A stretch of 64,000 nucleotides of DNA, taken from positions 1-64,000 of the forward strand of contig NZ_AUDJ01000032.1 of assembly GCF_000425405.1 (NCBI RefSeq), in the 5' to 3' direction. A program made the position numbers and the translations under genes. The notes below the pieces were generated by a model, which did not search any database, was not told where the DNA came from, and worked only from the letters and a program-made list of their open reading frames with translations. Below are positions 7,890-17,193 of the stretch, piece by piece (position 1 is the first letter of the stretch; each line of letters starts with the position of its first letter). Source of the DNA: Ferrimonas kyonanensis DSM 18153. GTDB taxonomy: Bacteria > Pseudomonadota > Gammaproteobacteria > Enterobacterales > Shewanellaceae.

Positions 7890-8603
7890 CTATTGTTGCC
7901 AACTTGATAAGCGACTTTTAAGGCGCATCATTGCCTGACTATTGATCTGGCTCACTCGTGATTCACTTACCCCAAGCACCAGACCAATTTCTTTCAAGTT
8001 GAGTTCTTCATCGTAATAGAGCGACAAAACCAGCGCTTCTCTTTCAGGCAATGTTTTAATTGCGGCAGAAAGCGCCTTTTGAAACCGTTCCTGAGCCACC
8101 TGCTCAAAATTGCGTTGCGGCGCATCTTCATCAACAAAGCTATCGGCCGGCACGCCCAAATCTTCAATGCCGACCATTCTACCCATGCTGGCTTCATTTA
8201 GCATCTGATGATATTCAGCAACAGGTACGTCCAGATGCTCGGCCACTTCGGTATCGCGGGGATCCCGACCGAGGCGTTTTTCCAGTTCGCTGATGGCTTC
8301 GGTGACCTGACGGTAGTTTCGATGAACCGATCGTGGCACCCAGTCGCCACGACGAATTTCATCCAGCATGGCACCGCGAATACGGATGCCGGCAAAGGTC
8401 TCAAAACTGGCCCCTTTGCTGCCGTCGAAATTCCTGGAGGCTTCCAGCAGGCCAATCATGCCGGACTGAAGCAAGTCATCCAGTTGCACACTGGCCGGCA
8501 GACGGGCCATCAGGTGATGGGCGATGCGCTTCACCAGCGGGGCGTAGCGCTCGACCAAGGAGGTTCGGTTATCGAACTGGGTGTAGGCGGCCGCCTTATT
8601 CAC
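7890..8603 (-). CDS. fliA: Flagellar sigma factor FliA (sigma28)
   Basis: The 237-residue sigma70-family factor has regions 2 (SVQLDDLLQSGMIGLLEA, GASFETFAGIRIRGAM), 3 (LGRDPRDTEVAEHL) and 4 (LKEIGLVLGVSESRVSQI). It directs transcription of late flagellar genes and is held by FlgM until the hook is complete. The start is a GTG at 8601-8603 giving MNKAAAYTQF, which matches the family N-terminus and has GGGGAA upstream. It overlaps flhG by 8 nt. Four good FliA-type promoters in this window (fliC, flaG, flgM, flgO) are its likely targets. Confidence 0.96.
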   Translation of the reverse strand: MNKAAAYTQFDNRTSLVERYAPLVKRIAHHLMARLPASVQLDDLLQSGMIGLLEASRNFDGSKGASFETFAGIRIRGAMLDEIRRGDWVPRSVHRNYRQVTEAISELEKRLGRDPRDTEVAEHLDVPVAEYHQMLNEASMGRMVGIEDLGVPADSFVDEDAPQRNFEQVAQERFQKALSAAIKTLPEREALVLSLYYDEELNLKEIGLVLGVSESRVSQINSQAMMRLKSRLSSWQQ

Positions 8604-9486
8604 CAACCGCTTCCCCGTACATATTGCGGCGCACCAGACGTTCGACAAAGAACTCCAGATGCCCTCCGGGGTTATCCGGAGTTGGCCAACTCATCACTTT
8701 GTTGGACAGCCCCTGGTAAGCGATGGACGCCGGGGCACGTGGGAAGGCTTCGACCACGACCCGCTGTTTGCGGACGGCCTTACGCACGTTTTCATCAAAG
8801 GGTATGGTGGCCACCAGTTCCAGGGCCACATCGAGGAAGCGATCCGTCACTTTCGACAGCTTGGCAAACAGCTCCATGCCCTCCCGCAGACTGCGGACCA
8901 TGTTGGCCACAATGCGGAAGCGGAATACGCCGTGCTCCCGAGACAAAATCTTAATCAGGGCATAGGCATCGGTAATGGACGTGGGCTCGTCGCACACCAC
9001 CACCATCACCTCCTGCGCGGCCCGCGAGTAGCTAAGCACCATCTCTGAGATGCCGGCCGCGGTATCCACGATCAGCACATCAAACTCGTCTTCCAGCTCG
9101 CTGAATGCGCGAATCAGACCCACATGCTGAGCGGCGGTTAACTCCACCATCTCTTGAGTGCCCGACGCTGCCGGCACGATGAATACCCCTTTGGGGCCTT
9201 CCACCAGCACTTCCGACAGGGTGCATTCGCCGCTGATCACGTGCGACAGGTTGTGCGTTACCCGCAGTCCAAGCAATACGTCCACGTTGGCCAGGCCCAG
9301 GTCACCGTCGAGCACCAGCACCTTCTGGCCTTTCTGTGCCAGTGAGGTTGCCAGGTTAATGGAGACGTTGGTTTTGCCCACGCCGCCTTTGCCGCCGGTC
9401 ACCGCAATCACTTTCACCATCTTTTGCTTTTGCTGTGCCATCTTTCTTAGTCCGCTCGCCTGATCCTGCAAAAACCATCTATTCAT
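8596..9486 (-). CDS. flhG: FlhG (FleN), ParA/MinD ATPase controlling flagellar number
   Basis: The 296-residue ATPase carries an N-terminal DQASGLR (residues 8-14), the FlhG motif that stimulates the FlhF GTPase, and then the deviant Walker A GGKGGVGKTN near residue 31. It limits flagellar number in polar flagellates and in relatives also restrains FlrA/FleQ. The ATG at 9484-9486 was chosen because it gives the family N-terminus MNRWFLQDQAS. It overlaps flhF by 8 nt. In-frame codons upstream read through flhF in another frame and are not part of the protein. Confidence 0.96.
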   Translation of the reverse strand: MNRWFLQDQASGLRKMAQQKQKMVKVIAVTGGKGGVGKTNVSINLATSLAQKGQKVLVLDGDLGLANVDVLLGLRVTHNLSHVISGECTLSEVLVEGPKGVFIVPAASGTQEMVELTAAQHVGLIRAFSELEDEFDVLIVDTAAGISEMVLSYSRAAQEVMVVVCDEPTSITDAYALIKILSREHGVFRFRIVANMVRSLREGMELFAKLSKVTDRFLDVALELVATIPFDENVRKAVRKQRVVVEAFPRAPASIAYQGLSNKVMSWPTPDNPGGHLEFFVERLVRRNMYGEAVGE

Positions 9487-10960
9487 AGCTGCCCGCCATA
9501 CTCTGTCGTTGTTCGGGCTCGCCCCATTGCTGCGGTTGGTCCAGGACCACCGCGCGTCGCGCCAAGTATTCGGGTTCGGCGGTGCGAAGATCTTCAGGTA
9601 CTCGTTGTCCATCAGTAAGGTAACTGATTGGCAAGGAATTTTGAATCAAAACGCTCAACGCCTCTCCGATGTTATGGGCCTCATCCAGCTTAGTGAAAAT
9701 GCACCCTGCCAGGGAGATGCGGCGGAACTGTTCCACCGTTTCCTTGAGCACCCGATACTGGGCCGTCGATGACAACACCAGGTAGGGGCGGATGGGCAAC
9801 CGGGTCGCTGCAACCAGGTTATCCAGCTGTTCCACCAGTCGCATGTCCCGCTGGCCCATGCCAGCGGTGTCGATCAGAATCAATCGACGGCTGCGAAGCT
9901 GATACAGCACATTTTCTAACTCCTTCACATTACTGGCACTTCGCACCGGACAGCCCATGATTTTACCATAGGTAGCCAACTGTTCTTTGGCGCCAATACG
10001 ATAGTTATCGGTCGTAATCAGCGCAACTTGATCAACTCCGTACCGAGCTGCGAAGCGTGCCGCCAATTTGGCCACTGTTGTGGTCTTGCCCACACCGGTT
10101 GGCCCCACCAGTGCGATGACGCCGCCCTGGCTCAATGTCTCTTCCGAAGTCTGAGTCAACTCGCGGGCAATCAGTTGTGGCAACTGAGCCAATGCGTCAT
10201 GCAGGCTCAGGTGCTCCGGCACCATGGAGGCGAAATGATCCGCCACACTGCGGTGAAAACCGTTGTCCCGAAGCTTCTCCGCCAGCATCGCTCGCACCGG
10301 CTCGCGACGGGCCAGATCCTGGTCCATCAGGTTAGAGACCTGGTGCTCCAACAATTGACGAATGGACGCCATCTCATCGCGCACTGCCTGCAGCTCCTGC
10401 TGACCGCCGCCACGGTTTTCCACCGGACGGGGTTTCGCCTGTGCCTTGGGTGCCGCCTTAGGTTGCTCCGGCCGGCCAAAGGCTTCCTTAGCCCACTCCG
10501 GCAATGCCTCATTACGACGCCCCAGTTGCCGCGGCTGCTCCTCTTCGAAGCTTCGCTGCTTCAATCGCTGCTGCTGACGCTCCAGCAAGCCACGCAGGCT
10601 GTCGCTGGCAGCATCGGCCTCAGATTTGCGAGGCTGGCGGTCGTCGCTGACCAGCGGTTGTTTCGCCGGGCTGCGCAGCGGCGCCTGTTGGCGCGGCGCA
10701 TGGGTCGGGGCTTTCATCCCCCCCAGGGAAACCGTATCTTCGGCCAGCTTACGGGATAACATCGACGGAGCCGGAGCAGTAGACAGATTCAGTGACGGAT
10801 TACTGGCGCCACTGTGGTCATCAAAATCCACGGCCGCCACAATTTCGACGCCGCCGTTGACCTTTTTATTGGACATGATCACCGCATCGGTGCCCAGAGT
10901 CTCTTTGACTTCGGCCAGCGCGGTGCGCATATCCTTGGCAAAAAATCGTTTTATCTTCAC
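9479..10960 (-). CDS. flhF: FlhF, SRP-type GTPase setting the polar site of flagellum assembly
   Basis: The 493-residue protein has a basic/Gln-rich N-terminal domain (1-200; MKIKRFFAKDMR start), an N-helical region and an SRP-type G domain with GPTGVGKTTTVAKL (G1, about 281), TTDNYRIGA, DTAGMGQRD (G3) and TKLDEA (G4). FlhF places the first flagellar structure at the old pole. It starts at GTG 10958-10960, 25 nt after flhA, and overlaps flhG by 8 nt. Family assignment is clear from the G-domain motifs and the neighbours. Confidence 0.97.
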   Translation of the reverse strand: MKIKRFFAKDMRTALAEVKETLGTDAVIMSNKKVNGGVEIVAAVDFDDHSGASNPSLNLSTAPAPSMLSRKLAEDTVSLGGMKAPTHAPRQQAPLRSPAKQPLVSDDRQPRKSEADAASDSLRGLLERQQQRLKQRSFEEEQPRQLGRRNEALPEWAKEAFGRPEQPKAAPKAQAKPRPVENRGGGQQELQAVRDEMASIRQLLEHQVSNLMDQDLARREPVRAMLAEKLRDNGFHRSVADHFASMVPEHLSLHDALAQLPQLIARELTQTSEETLSQGGVIALVGPTGVGKTTTVAKLAARFAARYGVDQVALITTDNYRIGAKEQLATYGKIMGCPVRSASNVKELENVLYQLRSRRLILIDTAGMGQRDMRLVEQLDNLVAATRLPIRPYLVLSSTAQYRVLKETVEQFRRISLAGCIFTKLDEAHNIGEALSVLIQNSLPISYLTDGQRVPEDLRTAEPEYLARRAVVLDQPQQWGEPEQRQSMAGSYE

Positions 10961-10985
10961 GTTGGTTTACTCCCCGCTCCTCGGG

Positions 10986-13085
10986 TTACTGGCCCACGGA
11001 GTGGACAATTCGAATCTGTTTATCATCCGGTATCTCCTGATAGGACAGTACCCTCAGGGATGGAATCGTATGTTTTACAAACCGGCTCAATGTGGTTCTC
11101 AATACGCCGGAGGTCAGCAGCACGGCAGGCTCTCCCACCATCTCCTGCTTCTGGGCCGTTTCTGACAACGACTTCTGCAGGCGCTCTGCCAGCCCGGGCT
11201 CCAGGCCGCTGTTATCACCGTTGCTGGATTGTAATGACTGATGCAATATTTGTTCCAGCTCAGGTGACAAAGTAATGACGGGTATTTCGGACTCGGAGCC
11301 GTTTATCTCCTGAACAATCAGACGTTTCAGAGCGATACGCACCGCCGCCGTTAACACTTCCGGATCTTTACTCTTTGGTCCGTACTCCACCAGGGTCTGC
11401 ACCAGGGTGCGCACATCCCGCACCGGTACTCCCTCGTTGAGCATGTTCTGCAGTACCTTGACGATCACGCCCAGAGACAGCACTTCAGGCACCAGACCAT
11501 CCACCAGTTTGGGTGAATCTTTGGCCAGGATATCCAGCAACTGCTGAACCTCTTCGTAGCCCAGCAACTGCGAGGCATTGTTGGTAAGCAGTTGGCTAAG
11601 GTGGGTGGCCACCACCGTCGCCGCATCCACCACGGTGTATCCCAGAGTCTGGGCATGGTCACGACGATCAGAGTTGATCCACACCGCTTCCAGACCAAAC
11701 GCCGGATCGGTGGTGGTCTGGCCCTCCAGTTGCCCAAACACCTGACCCGGGTTGATGGCCAGTTCGCAATCATGGCGAATCTCGGCTTCACCGATGGCCA
11801 CCCCCATCAGGCTGATGCGGTAGGCGTTCGGAGCCAGGTCCAGGTTGTCACGGATGTGGACGGGCGGAATCAGGAAACCAAACTCCTGCGACAGCTTTTT
11901 GCGCACCCCCTTGATGCGGGCCAACAGCTCCCCTTTCTGTGCCTTGTCCACCAGCGGGATCAGGCGGTAGCCCACCTCCAGGCCGATGGTGTCGACCTGA
12001 TTGACGTCGTCCCAGCCCAGCTCTTTGGTTTCTGCCTCGATGCGCTCGGTGGCGGCGGTTTCCTGTTCCTGCACCGCCACTTCGGCGGCCTTCTGGCGCC
12101 GCTTAAAGGTCCAGTAGGTCAGACCAGCACCGCACAAGCCAAAGCCCAGGAACGCCAGCTTCGGCATGCCCGGCACCAACCCCATGACAATCAACACCCC
12201 GGAGGTCACCATCAGCACCTTGGGATCGTCGAACATCTGGCTGACCAGGGTCTCGCCCATCTTCTGGGATTCGTTCTGGCGGGTAATGATGATGGCGGCA
12301 GCGATGGACAACAGCAACCCGGGAATCTGTGCCACCAGGCCGTCACCAATGGTCAGCAGGGTGTAAATCTCCAGTGCCTCAGCAAAGCCGAGCTGGTGCT
12401 GGGTCATGCCGATGACGAAGCCGCCGAGGATGTTGATGAACAGGATCAGGATGCCGGCAATGGCATCGCCTTTCACGAACTTGGACGCACCGTCCATGGC
12501 CCCGTAGAAGTCGGCTTCTTTGGCCACTTCGCCACGACGCTCACGGGCCTGCTCCTGGTTGATCAACCCGGCGTTAAGGTCGGCATCGATGGCCATCTGC
12601 TTACCGGGCATGGCGTCCAGGGTAAAGCGAGCGGTCACTTCGGAAATACGACCGGCACCCTTGGTGACCACCACAAAGTTGATGATCACCAGAATCAGGA
12701 ACACCACCAGACCCACGGCATAGTTGCCGCCGATCACCACCGAGCCGAACGCCTCGATCACCTTACCGGCGGCATCACCGCCGTTGTGGCCCTCCAGCAG
12801 AACCAACCGCGTAGACGCCACGTTCAGTGCCAGCCGCAGCAAGGTGGCAATCAGCAGCACGGTAGGGAAGGCGGCGAAGTCCAGCGGGCGCATGGTGTAG
12901 ATGGACACCAGCAACACCACCAGAGCCAGGGCTATGTTGAACGAGAACAGCATGTCCAGCAGCAGCGCCGGCATGGGCAGGGTCACCATGGCCAGGGCCG
13001 CCAGCACCATCAAAGGTGTACCGGCTCCCTTTAGGAAGATGCCGTATTTTTGGAAAAAGCCGGACAGGCTGGACTGTAGATTCAT
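10986..13085 (-). CDS. flhA: Flagellar type III export gate protein FlhA
   Basis: The 699-residue protein has an N-terminal membrane half with about eight helices (1-330). The conserved FHIPEP-type loop includes GAGRISEVTARFTLDAMPGK and INQEQARERR. The cytoplasmic half (about 360-699) contains the chaperone-docking ring domain. FlhA forms the nonameric export gate ring. A sigma54-type promoter lies 44 nt upstream (13129-13144). It is the first gene of the flhAFG-fliA-che operon and is separated from flhB by a repeat array. Confidence 0.97.
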   Translation of the reverse strand: MNLQSSLSGFFQKYGIFLKGAGTPLMVLAALAMVTLPMPALLLDMLFSFNIALALVVLLVSIYTMRPLDFAAFPTVLLIATLLRLALNVASTRLVLLEGHNGGDAAGKVIEAFGSVVIGGNYAVGLVVFLILVIINFVVVTKGAGRISEVTARFTLDAMPGKQMAIDADLNAGLINQEQARERRGEVAKEADFYGAMDGASKFVKGDAIAGILILFINILGGFVIGMTQHQLGFAEALEIYTLLTIGDGLVAQIPGLLLSIAAAIIITRQNESQKMGETLVSQMFDDPKVLMVTSGVLIVMGLVPGMPKLAFLGFGLCGAGLTYWTFKRRQKAAEVAVQEQETAATERIEAETKELGWDDVNQVDTIGLEVGYRLIPLVDKAQKGELLARIKGVRKKLSQEFGFLIPPVHIRDNLDLAPNAYRISLMGVAIGEAEIRHDCELAINPGQVFGQLEGQTTTDPAFGLEAVWINSDRRDHAQTLGYTVVDAATVVATHLSQLLTNNASQLLGYEEVQQLLDILAKDSPKLVDGLVPEVLSLGVIVKVLQNMLNEGVPVRDVRTLVQTLVEYGPKSKDPEVLTAAVRIALKRLIVQEINGSESEIPVITLSPELEQILHQSLQSSNGDNSGLEPGLAERLQKSLSETAQKQEMVGEPAVLLTSGVLRTTLSRFVKHTIPSLRVLSYQEIPDDKQIRIVHSVGQ

Positions 13086-13128
13086 GTTCCGTCTGATTGT
13101 TGACGCCGAGCGGGAATGCTAACGAATA

Positions 13129-13144
13129 AGCAAGGAGTATACCA
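13129..13144 (-). promoter_or_regulatory. Sigma54 promoter for flhA
   Basis: On the minus strand the element reads TGGTAT-ACTCC-TTGCT, with the invariant GG and GC 10 nt apart. It ends 44 nt before the flhA start codon. Sigma54 control of flhA is known in Vibrio flagellar cascades. Confidence 0.75.
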
Positions 13145-13300
13145 GTCACCGAACGCCTGCACAGCGCCGACGAGGGATGCCGTGATAAAAAACGGGATTT
13201 CAGCACTATAGAGAAAAAGATTAAGTGAATTTTACTGCCGTTAATCTTGATGACCATCGTGTTGCTGACGCTGTCACTCAGCGGTGTTCGAGCACAATAC

Positions 13301-13506
13301 CAAAGTCGCTGGGCCCTCGCGTTCGCAAGGGCGACACGGCTGGAGAGTTGTGCGAACGGCAGGGGTAGTGGTCGCCATCCATGCCGGATTCGCATGGCGT
13401 AAGCTACGACCTTCCGTCGTGCCCGCGCACGCGGGTACCCAGTGGCTTTGCCCTTTTGTCATTCTTGCGTAAGCGAGAATCGTGTGGCTGTTTCCACGGT
13501 CAACAT
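13301..13506. repeat. 206-bp tandem repeat, unit 1
   Basis: Unit 1 of a direct repeat with an exact 206-bp period. It contains element A on the plus strand (13305-13335), element B on the minus strand (13416-13446) and element C on the minus strand (13458-13488, head degenerate). Unit 1 and unit 2 differ at about five positions, all in the last 40 bp. Confidence 0.93.
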
Positions 13507-13712
13507 CAAAGTCGCTGGGCCCTCGCGTTCGCAAGGGCGACACGGCTGGAGAGTTGTGCGAACGGCAGGGGTAGTGGTCGCCATCCATGCCGGATTCGCA
13601 TGGCGTAAGCTACGACCTTCCGTCGTGCCCGCGCACGCGGGTACCCAGTGGCTTTGCCCTTTTGTCATTCTTGCGTAGGCGAGAATCCAGTGGCTGTTTC
13701 CACGGTCAAAAC
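13507..13712. repeat. 206-bp tandem repeat, unit 2
   Basis: Unit 2 carries element A at 13511-13541 (plus), B at 13622-13652 (minus) and C at 13664-13694 (minus) with an intact head. A third, truncated unit starts at 13713 and keeps only element A. The first 160 bp or so are identical to unit 1, so the duplication is recent or kept uniform by gene conversion. Confidence 0.93.
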
Positions 13713-13716
13713 CAAA

Positions 13717-13833
13717 GTCGCTGGGCCCTCGCGTTCGCAAGGGCGACATATTGGGGCATGTCGCTGGCCCCTCGCGTTCGCAAGGGCGACATATTGGGGC
13801 GTGTCGCTGGGCCCTCGCGTTCGCAAGGGCGAC
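13717..13833 (+). repeat. 43-bp tandem repeat carrying three type A hairpin elements
   Basis: Elements A start at 13717, 13760 and 13803, an exact 43-bp period, each followed by a short linker such as atattggggc. Each element is 31 nt: head GTCGCTGG, arms GCCCTCGCG and CGCAAGGGC around TT, tail GAC. One copy has CC for GC after the head. The last copy ends 17 nt before the flhB stop codon. Confidence 0.93.
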
Positions 13834-13850
13834 GGGGTGGGAAACCGAGG

Positions 13851-15020
13851 CTACTCCGAATCAGGCTTCAGCGGGTTGCCATCGCTGTCCATCTGCAGTT
13901 CGTCGGGGATCGGCAGAGTGTTGGGCAGTGGCACGGGGCGGCCGCTGCGGCCTTTCTGGAACTGCTTCAACTGGAACACATAAGCAAGAATCTGTGCCAC
14001 TGCGGTGAACAAGCCGTCTGGAATCTGCTTGTTCAGTTTGGTGGAGTAATACACCGCCCGCGCCAGTTGCGGCGAGCTGATCACCGGCACCTCGTACTCT
14101 CGGGCGATCTCGCGAATCTTCAGCGCCACCTCGTCGGTGCCCTTGGCCACCACCAGCGGTGCCCGGGCCTTGGCCTTGTCGTATTTCAGTGCCACCGAGT
14201 AGTGCGTCGGGTTGACCACCACCACATCGGCCTGAGGCACCTCACTCATCATCCGTCGCTGAGACATCTCCCGCTGCAACTGGCGAATCCGCCCCTTGAC
14301 CTCAGGTTTACCCTCGCTGTCTTTATGCTCATCCTTGATCTCCTGCTTGGTCATCTTCAGCTGCTTGGTGTGGTTCCAGATCTGATACGGCGCATCGATG
14401 ATCACAATCAGCATCAGCGAACAACAGAGAATGGTAAACAGCTTATTGAGCAGGGACACGGAACCGGCAATGGCGCCAAAGGTGGTGCCGGTGGACAGTG
14501 CCATGATGTCTTCAAAGTAGATGGTCAGCAGCATCCAGGCCACCACCGCCACTACCGCAAACTTGGCCACGGCTTTCACCAGCTCCACCACGGCCTGCAC
14601 CCCGAACATCCGCTTAAAGCCATTGATGGGGTTAAATTTATTCATTTTCGGGGCCGCCGCCTTCCAGCTGAAAGTCATGCCCCCCAGCAGGGTGTTGCCC
14701 ACAAAGGCGGCCACGGTCAGGAACACCACAAATCCCAACACTGGCAGCCCCACCGCCATCACAATCTCGCCAAAGACCCGGGTCATCTCTGACACGTCAA
14801 ACACCTGGGCACGATTGCGACTGAACAGTGACGTCGCCAGCGAAATCATGCTCTGGGCGATGGCCTGACCAAAAATCATCATGGCGATGGCGGCCCCCAT
14901 CAACACAAACGCGGTGCCCATCTCTTTGGATCGGGGCACCTGCCCTTTCTCCCGGGCCTGCTGGAGTCGTTTGGGTGTGGGGTCTTCGGTTTTTTCCTGA
15001 TCGCTGCTGTTTTCTGCCAT
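13851..15020 (-). CDS. flhB: Flagellar export switch protein FlhB
   Basis: The 389-residue protein has a charged N-terminus (SSDQEKTEDPTPKRLQQAREKG), four membrane helices (about 30-210) and a cytoplasmic domain with the self-cleaving NPTH loop in VVVNPTHYSVAL. Cleavage at NPTH switches export from rod/hook to filament substrates, with FliK as the ruler. The C-terminal tail is Pro-rich. It shares one base with the fliR stop (TGATG) and is the last gene of the fliE-flhB operon. The 3' end abuts the palindromic array. Confidence 0.97.
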   Translation of the reverse strand: MAENSSDQEKTEDPTPKRLQQAREKGQVPRSKEMGTAFVLMGAAIAMMIFGQAIAQSMISLATSLFSRNRAQVFDVSEMTRVFGEIVMAVGLPVLGFVVFLTVAAFVGNTLLGGMTFSWKAAAPKMNKFNPINGFKRMFGVQAVVELVKAVAKFAVVAVVAWMLLTIYFEDIMALSTGTTFGAIAGSVSLLNKLFTILCCSLMLIVIIDAPYQIWNHTKQLKMTKQEIKDEHKDSEGKPEVKGRIRQLQREMSQRRMMSEVPQADVVVVNPTHYSVALKYDKAKARAPLVVAKGTDEVALKIREIAREYEVPVISSPQLARAVYYSTKLNKQIPDGLFTAVAQILAYVFQLKQFQKGRSGRPVPLPNTLPIPDELQMDSDGNPLKPDSE

Positions 15021-15805
15021 CAGGGCGCCTCACACTGCAGCTTGAGAATGTCACACAGGGTGGTCTGGCCATGCTGCCAGGCCGCCTCGAAGTGGGGCAT
15101 GAACCCGGACAGGGACAGCCACAGGATCAACAGCCCCGACAACATGGTAATGGGAAAACCGATGGCGAAGATGTTCAGCTGCGGCGCGGCCCGGGTCATC
15201 ACCCCAAAGGAGAAGTTGATCAGCAGCAGGGCGGTGGCCGCCGACAGGGCCAACGTCAGGGCACCGGCAAACATCAGGCTGCCCCAGTTGGCCAGATCGA
15301 GGAAATTTTGCGGCACCATCCCTTCGCCGATGGGCAGGGTTTCAAAACTGGCCACCAGCATGCGGATCATCATCAGGTGGCCATCCACCAGGAAGAAGAT
15401 CAGCGTCGACAGCAGCAGGAACAGTTGGCCGACCAAGGGGACCTGCTGGCCGTTACTGGGATCCACCATGGAAGCAAAACCTAGGGAGGTCTGCATGCCG
15501 ATGATCTGACCGGCCAGAATGAAGGTGTTCAGCACCAGCATCGAGACGAAACCGACGCTGATGCCAATCAACAGCTCCTGGGCGGTGATCAGAATCGCCT
15601 CGGCAGACAGCAGGTCGATGCGGGGGGCCATGGGCAGAATCGGCGCCACTGCGGCGGTGATCACCACCGCCAACGCCATTCGAATTCGGGCCGGAACGGA
15701 ACTGCCACCGATGGTCACCATCACCATCAGCATGGCGCTGATACGACACAGGGGCCACAACAGTCCCCTGAGCCAGTCGAAGATCACCTCCAGCGGCAAC
15801 TCCAT
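15020..15805 (-). CDS. fliR: Flagellar export gate protein FliR
   Basis: The 261-residue integral membrane protein has about six hydrophobic helices and conserved FliR stretches (SVPARIRMALAVVITAAVAPILP, split by charged turns, and LPLLIGISVGF-like ELLIGISVGF). With FliP and FliQ it forms the helical export gate core. It overlaps fliQ and flhB by one base each (TGATG), indicating tight translational coupling. Confidence 0.96.
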   Translation of the reverse strand: MELPLEVIFDWLRGLLWPLCRISAMLMVMVTIGGSSVPARIRMALAVVITAAVAPILPMAPRIDLLSAEAILITAQELLIGISVGFVSMLVLNTFILAGQIIGMQTSLGFASMVDPSNGQQVPLVGQLFLLLSTLIFFLVDGHLMMIRMLVASFETLPIGEGMVPQNFLDLANWGSLMFAGALTLALSAATALLLINFSFGVMTRAAPQLNIFAIGFPITMLSGLLILWLSLSGFMPHFEAAWQHGQTTLCDILKLQCEAP

Positions 15806-16074
15806 CAGCCGATCACCGCAGGTATCCGCTCCACCAGCTCAAAGGTGAACTCCATCAGCGTCCGAATCAGCCAGTGACCCAGAAACGCCAGGGTCAGCAG
15901 CGTCACCAGCAGGCGAGGAAGAAACGACAGTGTCTGTTCGTTGATGGAGGTGGCGGCCTGGAACACCGCTACCACCAGACCAATCAGCAGACCGGGAACA
16001 ATGATGGCCGATACCATAATCAGAATGGTGTACAGGGCATGGCGGAACAGGTCGACGTAGGCTTCTGGGGTCAC
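15805..16074 (-). CDS. fliQ: Flagellar export gate protein FliQ
   Basis: The 89-residue protein has two transmembrane helices (about 14-38 and 51-76) and the family start MTPEAYVDLFRHAL. Four copies pack with FliP and FliR in the export gate. The length is normal for the family. It follows fliP by 2 nt and overlaps fliR by one base. Confidence 0.96.
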   Translation of the reverse strand: MTPEAYVDLFRHALYTILIMVSAIIVPGLLIGLVVAVFQAATSINEQTLSFLPRLLVTLLTLAFLGHWLIRTLMEFTFELVERIPAVIG

Positions 16075-16076
16075 GG

Positions 16077-16823
16077 CTACACCCCGAAACTGTTGGCCAG
16101 GGTGCCCATCACCAGGCTCCAGCCATCCACCAATACAAACAGCATGATCTTAAACGGCAGTGATACGATCATCGGTGACAGCATCATCATCCCCATGGCC
16201 ATCAATACCGAGGCCACCACCAGATCGATGACCAGAAACGGCAGGAACAGCATAAAGCCGATCTGGAAGGCGGTCTTCAGTTCCGAGGTGACAAAGGCCG
16301 GAATCAAAACCCGCATCGGCGTCTGTTCCGGCGAAGTCAGACCGGTGGTGCCGCTGATCTCGATAAAGGTGTTGAGGTCCGAAACCCGCGTCTGCGACAA
16401 CATAAAGGCTTTGATGGGCACCGAGGCACGATCCAGTGCATCCCGGGCCGTCACCTGCTCCTCCATGTAGGGCACCACGGCATCGTCATAGACCCGGTCC
16501 ATCACCGGCGTCATGATGAACAACGACAGGAACAACGCCATTCCCAGCAGTACCTGGTTTGACGGCGTCTGCTGCAAGCCCAGGGCCTGACGCAGAATCG
16601 CCAGCACCACAATAATGCGGGTGAAGCTGGACATCAGCACCACCATCGCCGGCAGGAAGGTCAGCAGGGTCATCAGGCCGAGAATCTGCAACGAGACGGT
16701 GTAGTCCTGACTGCCGTCGGCATTGGTGGTGACGGTAACCGCAGGAATGCCCGCCTCCGCCAGAGCCAGCGACGGCATCAACAGGGGCAGCAGCAAGGCC
16801 AGCCAGGGAAGCCAACGATTCAC
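16077..16823 (-). CDS. fliP: Flagellar export gate protein FliP
   Basis: The 248-residue protein has a cleavable signal peptide (about 1-22, ending ALAEAG), as in other FliP proteins. Four membrane helices and the conserved [17 protein letters not shown] and [15 protein letters not shown] follow. It is the main component of the FliPQR gate. The start is a GTG overlapping the fliO stop as GTGA. Confidence 0.96.
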   Translation of the reverse strand: MNRWLPWLALLLPLLMPSLALAEAGIPAVTVTTNADGSQDYTVSLQILGLMTLLTFLPAMVVLMSSFTRIIVVLAILRQALGLQQTPSNQVLLGMALFLSLFIMTPVMDRVYDDAVVPYMEEQVTARDALDRASVPIKAFMLSQTRVSDLNTFIEISGTTGLTSPEQTPMRVLIPAFVTSELKTAFQIGFMLFLPFLVIDLVVASVLMAMGMMMLSPMIVSLPFKIMLFVLVDGWSLVMGTLANSFGV

Positions 16824-17191
16824 GATTTCTGCCCCTTGCTGACTTTGGCAAACACCTTGGCAAACTCCGGTGGTTGCGGCGACTCGATGGGAGTGTCCAG
16901 CTTATCCAACAGCTGGATGCCACCGGAGCTGACGCCGATCAAATACTGTTGCTCGCCCACTTCGATCACCGCCACCTTCTCCTTGGTACCCAACGACATG
17001 CTGGCGATAAGACGAATCTTGCCCACCATCTTGGTGGGCAGGTTCATTTTCCGGGCCATCAGTGCCAGCACCACGATCAGCGCCACCACCCCAAACAGGG
17101 TGGCAATGGTGGTGGCCAACTGGTCGCCGGCAGACACCGGCTCGGCGGCGGCGGAGAAGCTGGCCGCCGACAGCAACAGAAGAGTTCGCAT
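16820..17191 (-). CDS. fliO: Flagellar export assembly protein FliO
   Basis: The 123-residue protein has an N-terminal signal-like hydrophobic segment, one transmembrane helix (about 27-47) and a C-terminal cytoplasmic part with [21 protein letters not shown], typical of FliO. FliO helps FliP assemble in the membrane. It follows fliN by 2 nt and overlaps fliP by 4 nt. Confidence 0.92.
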   Translation of the reverse strand: MRTLLLLSAASFSAAAEPVSAGDQLATTIATLFGVVALIVVLALMARKMNLPTKMVGKIRLIASMSLGTKEKVAVIEVGEQQYLIGVSSGGIQLLDKLDTPIESPQPPEFAKVFAKVSKGQKS

Positions 17192-17193
17192 GG

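Noticed and set aside
13301-13833. CRISPR array
   Set aside because: The repeats are palindromic elements in mixed orientation and the 206-bp units are near-identical throughout. There are no unique spacers of constant length and no cas genes.
13284-14792. Open frames through the palindromic array with repeated peptides such as VAGPSRSQG and VVPAHAGTQW
   Set aside because: These are translations of the hairpin elements. Similar spurious peptides come from REP-type repeats in many genomes.
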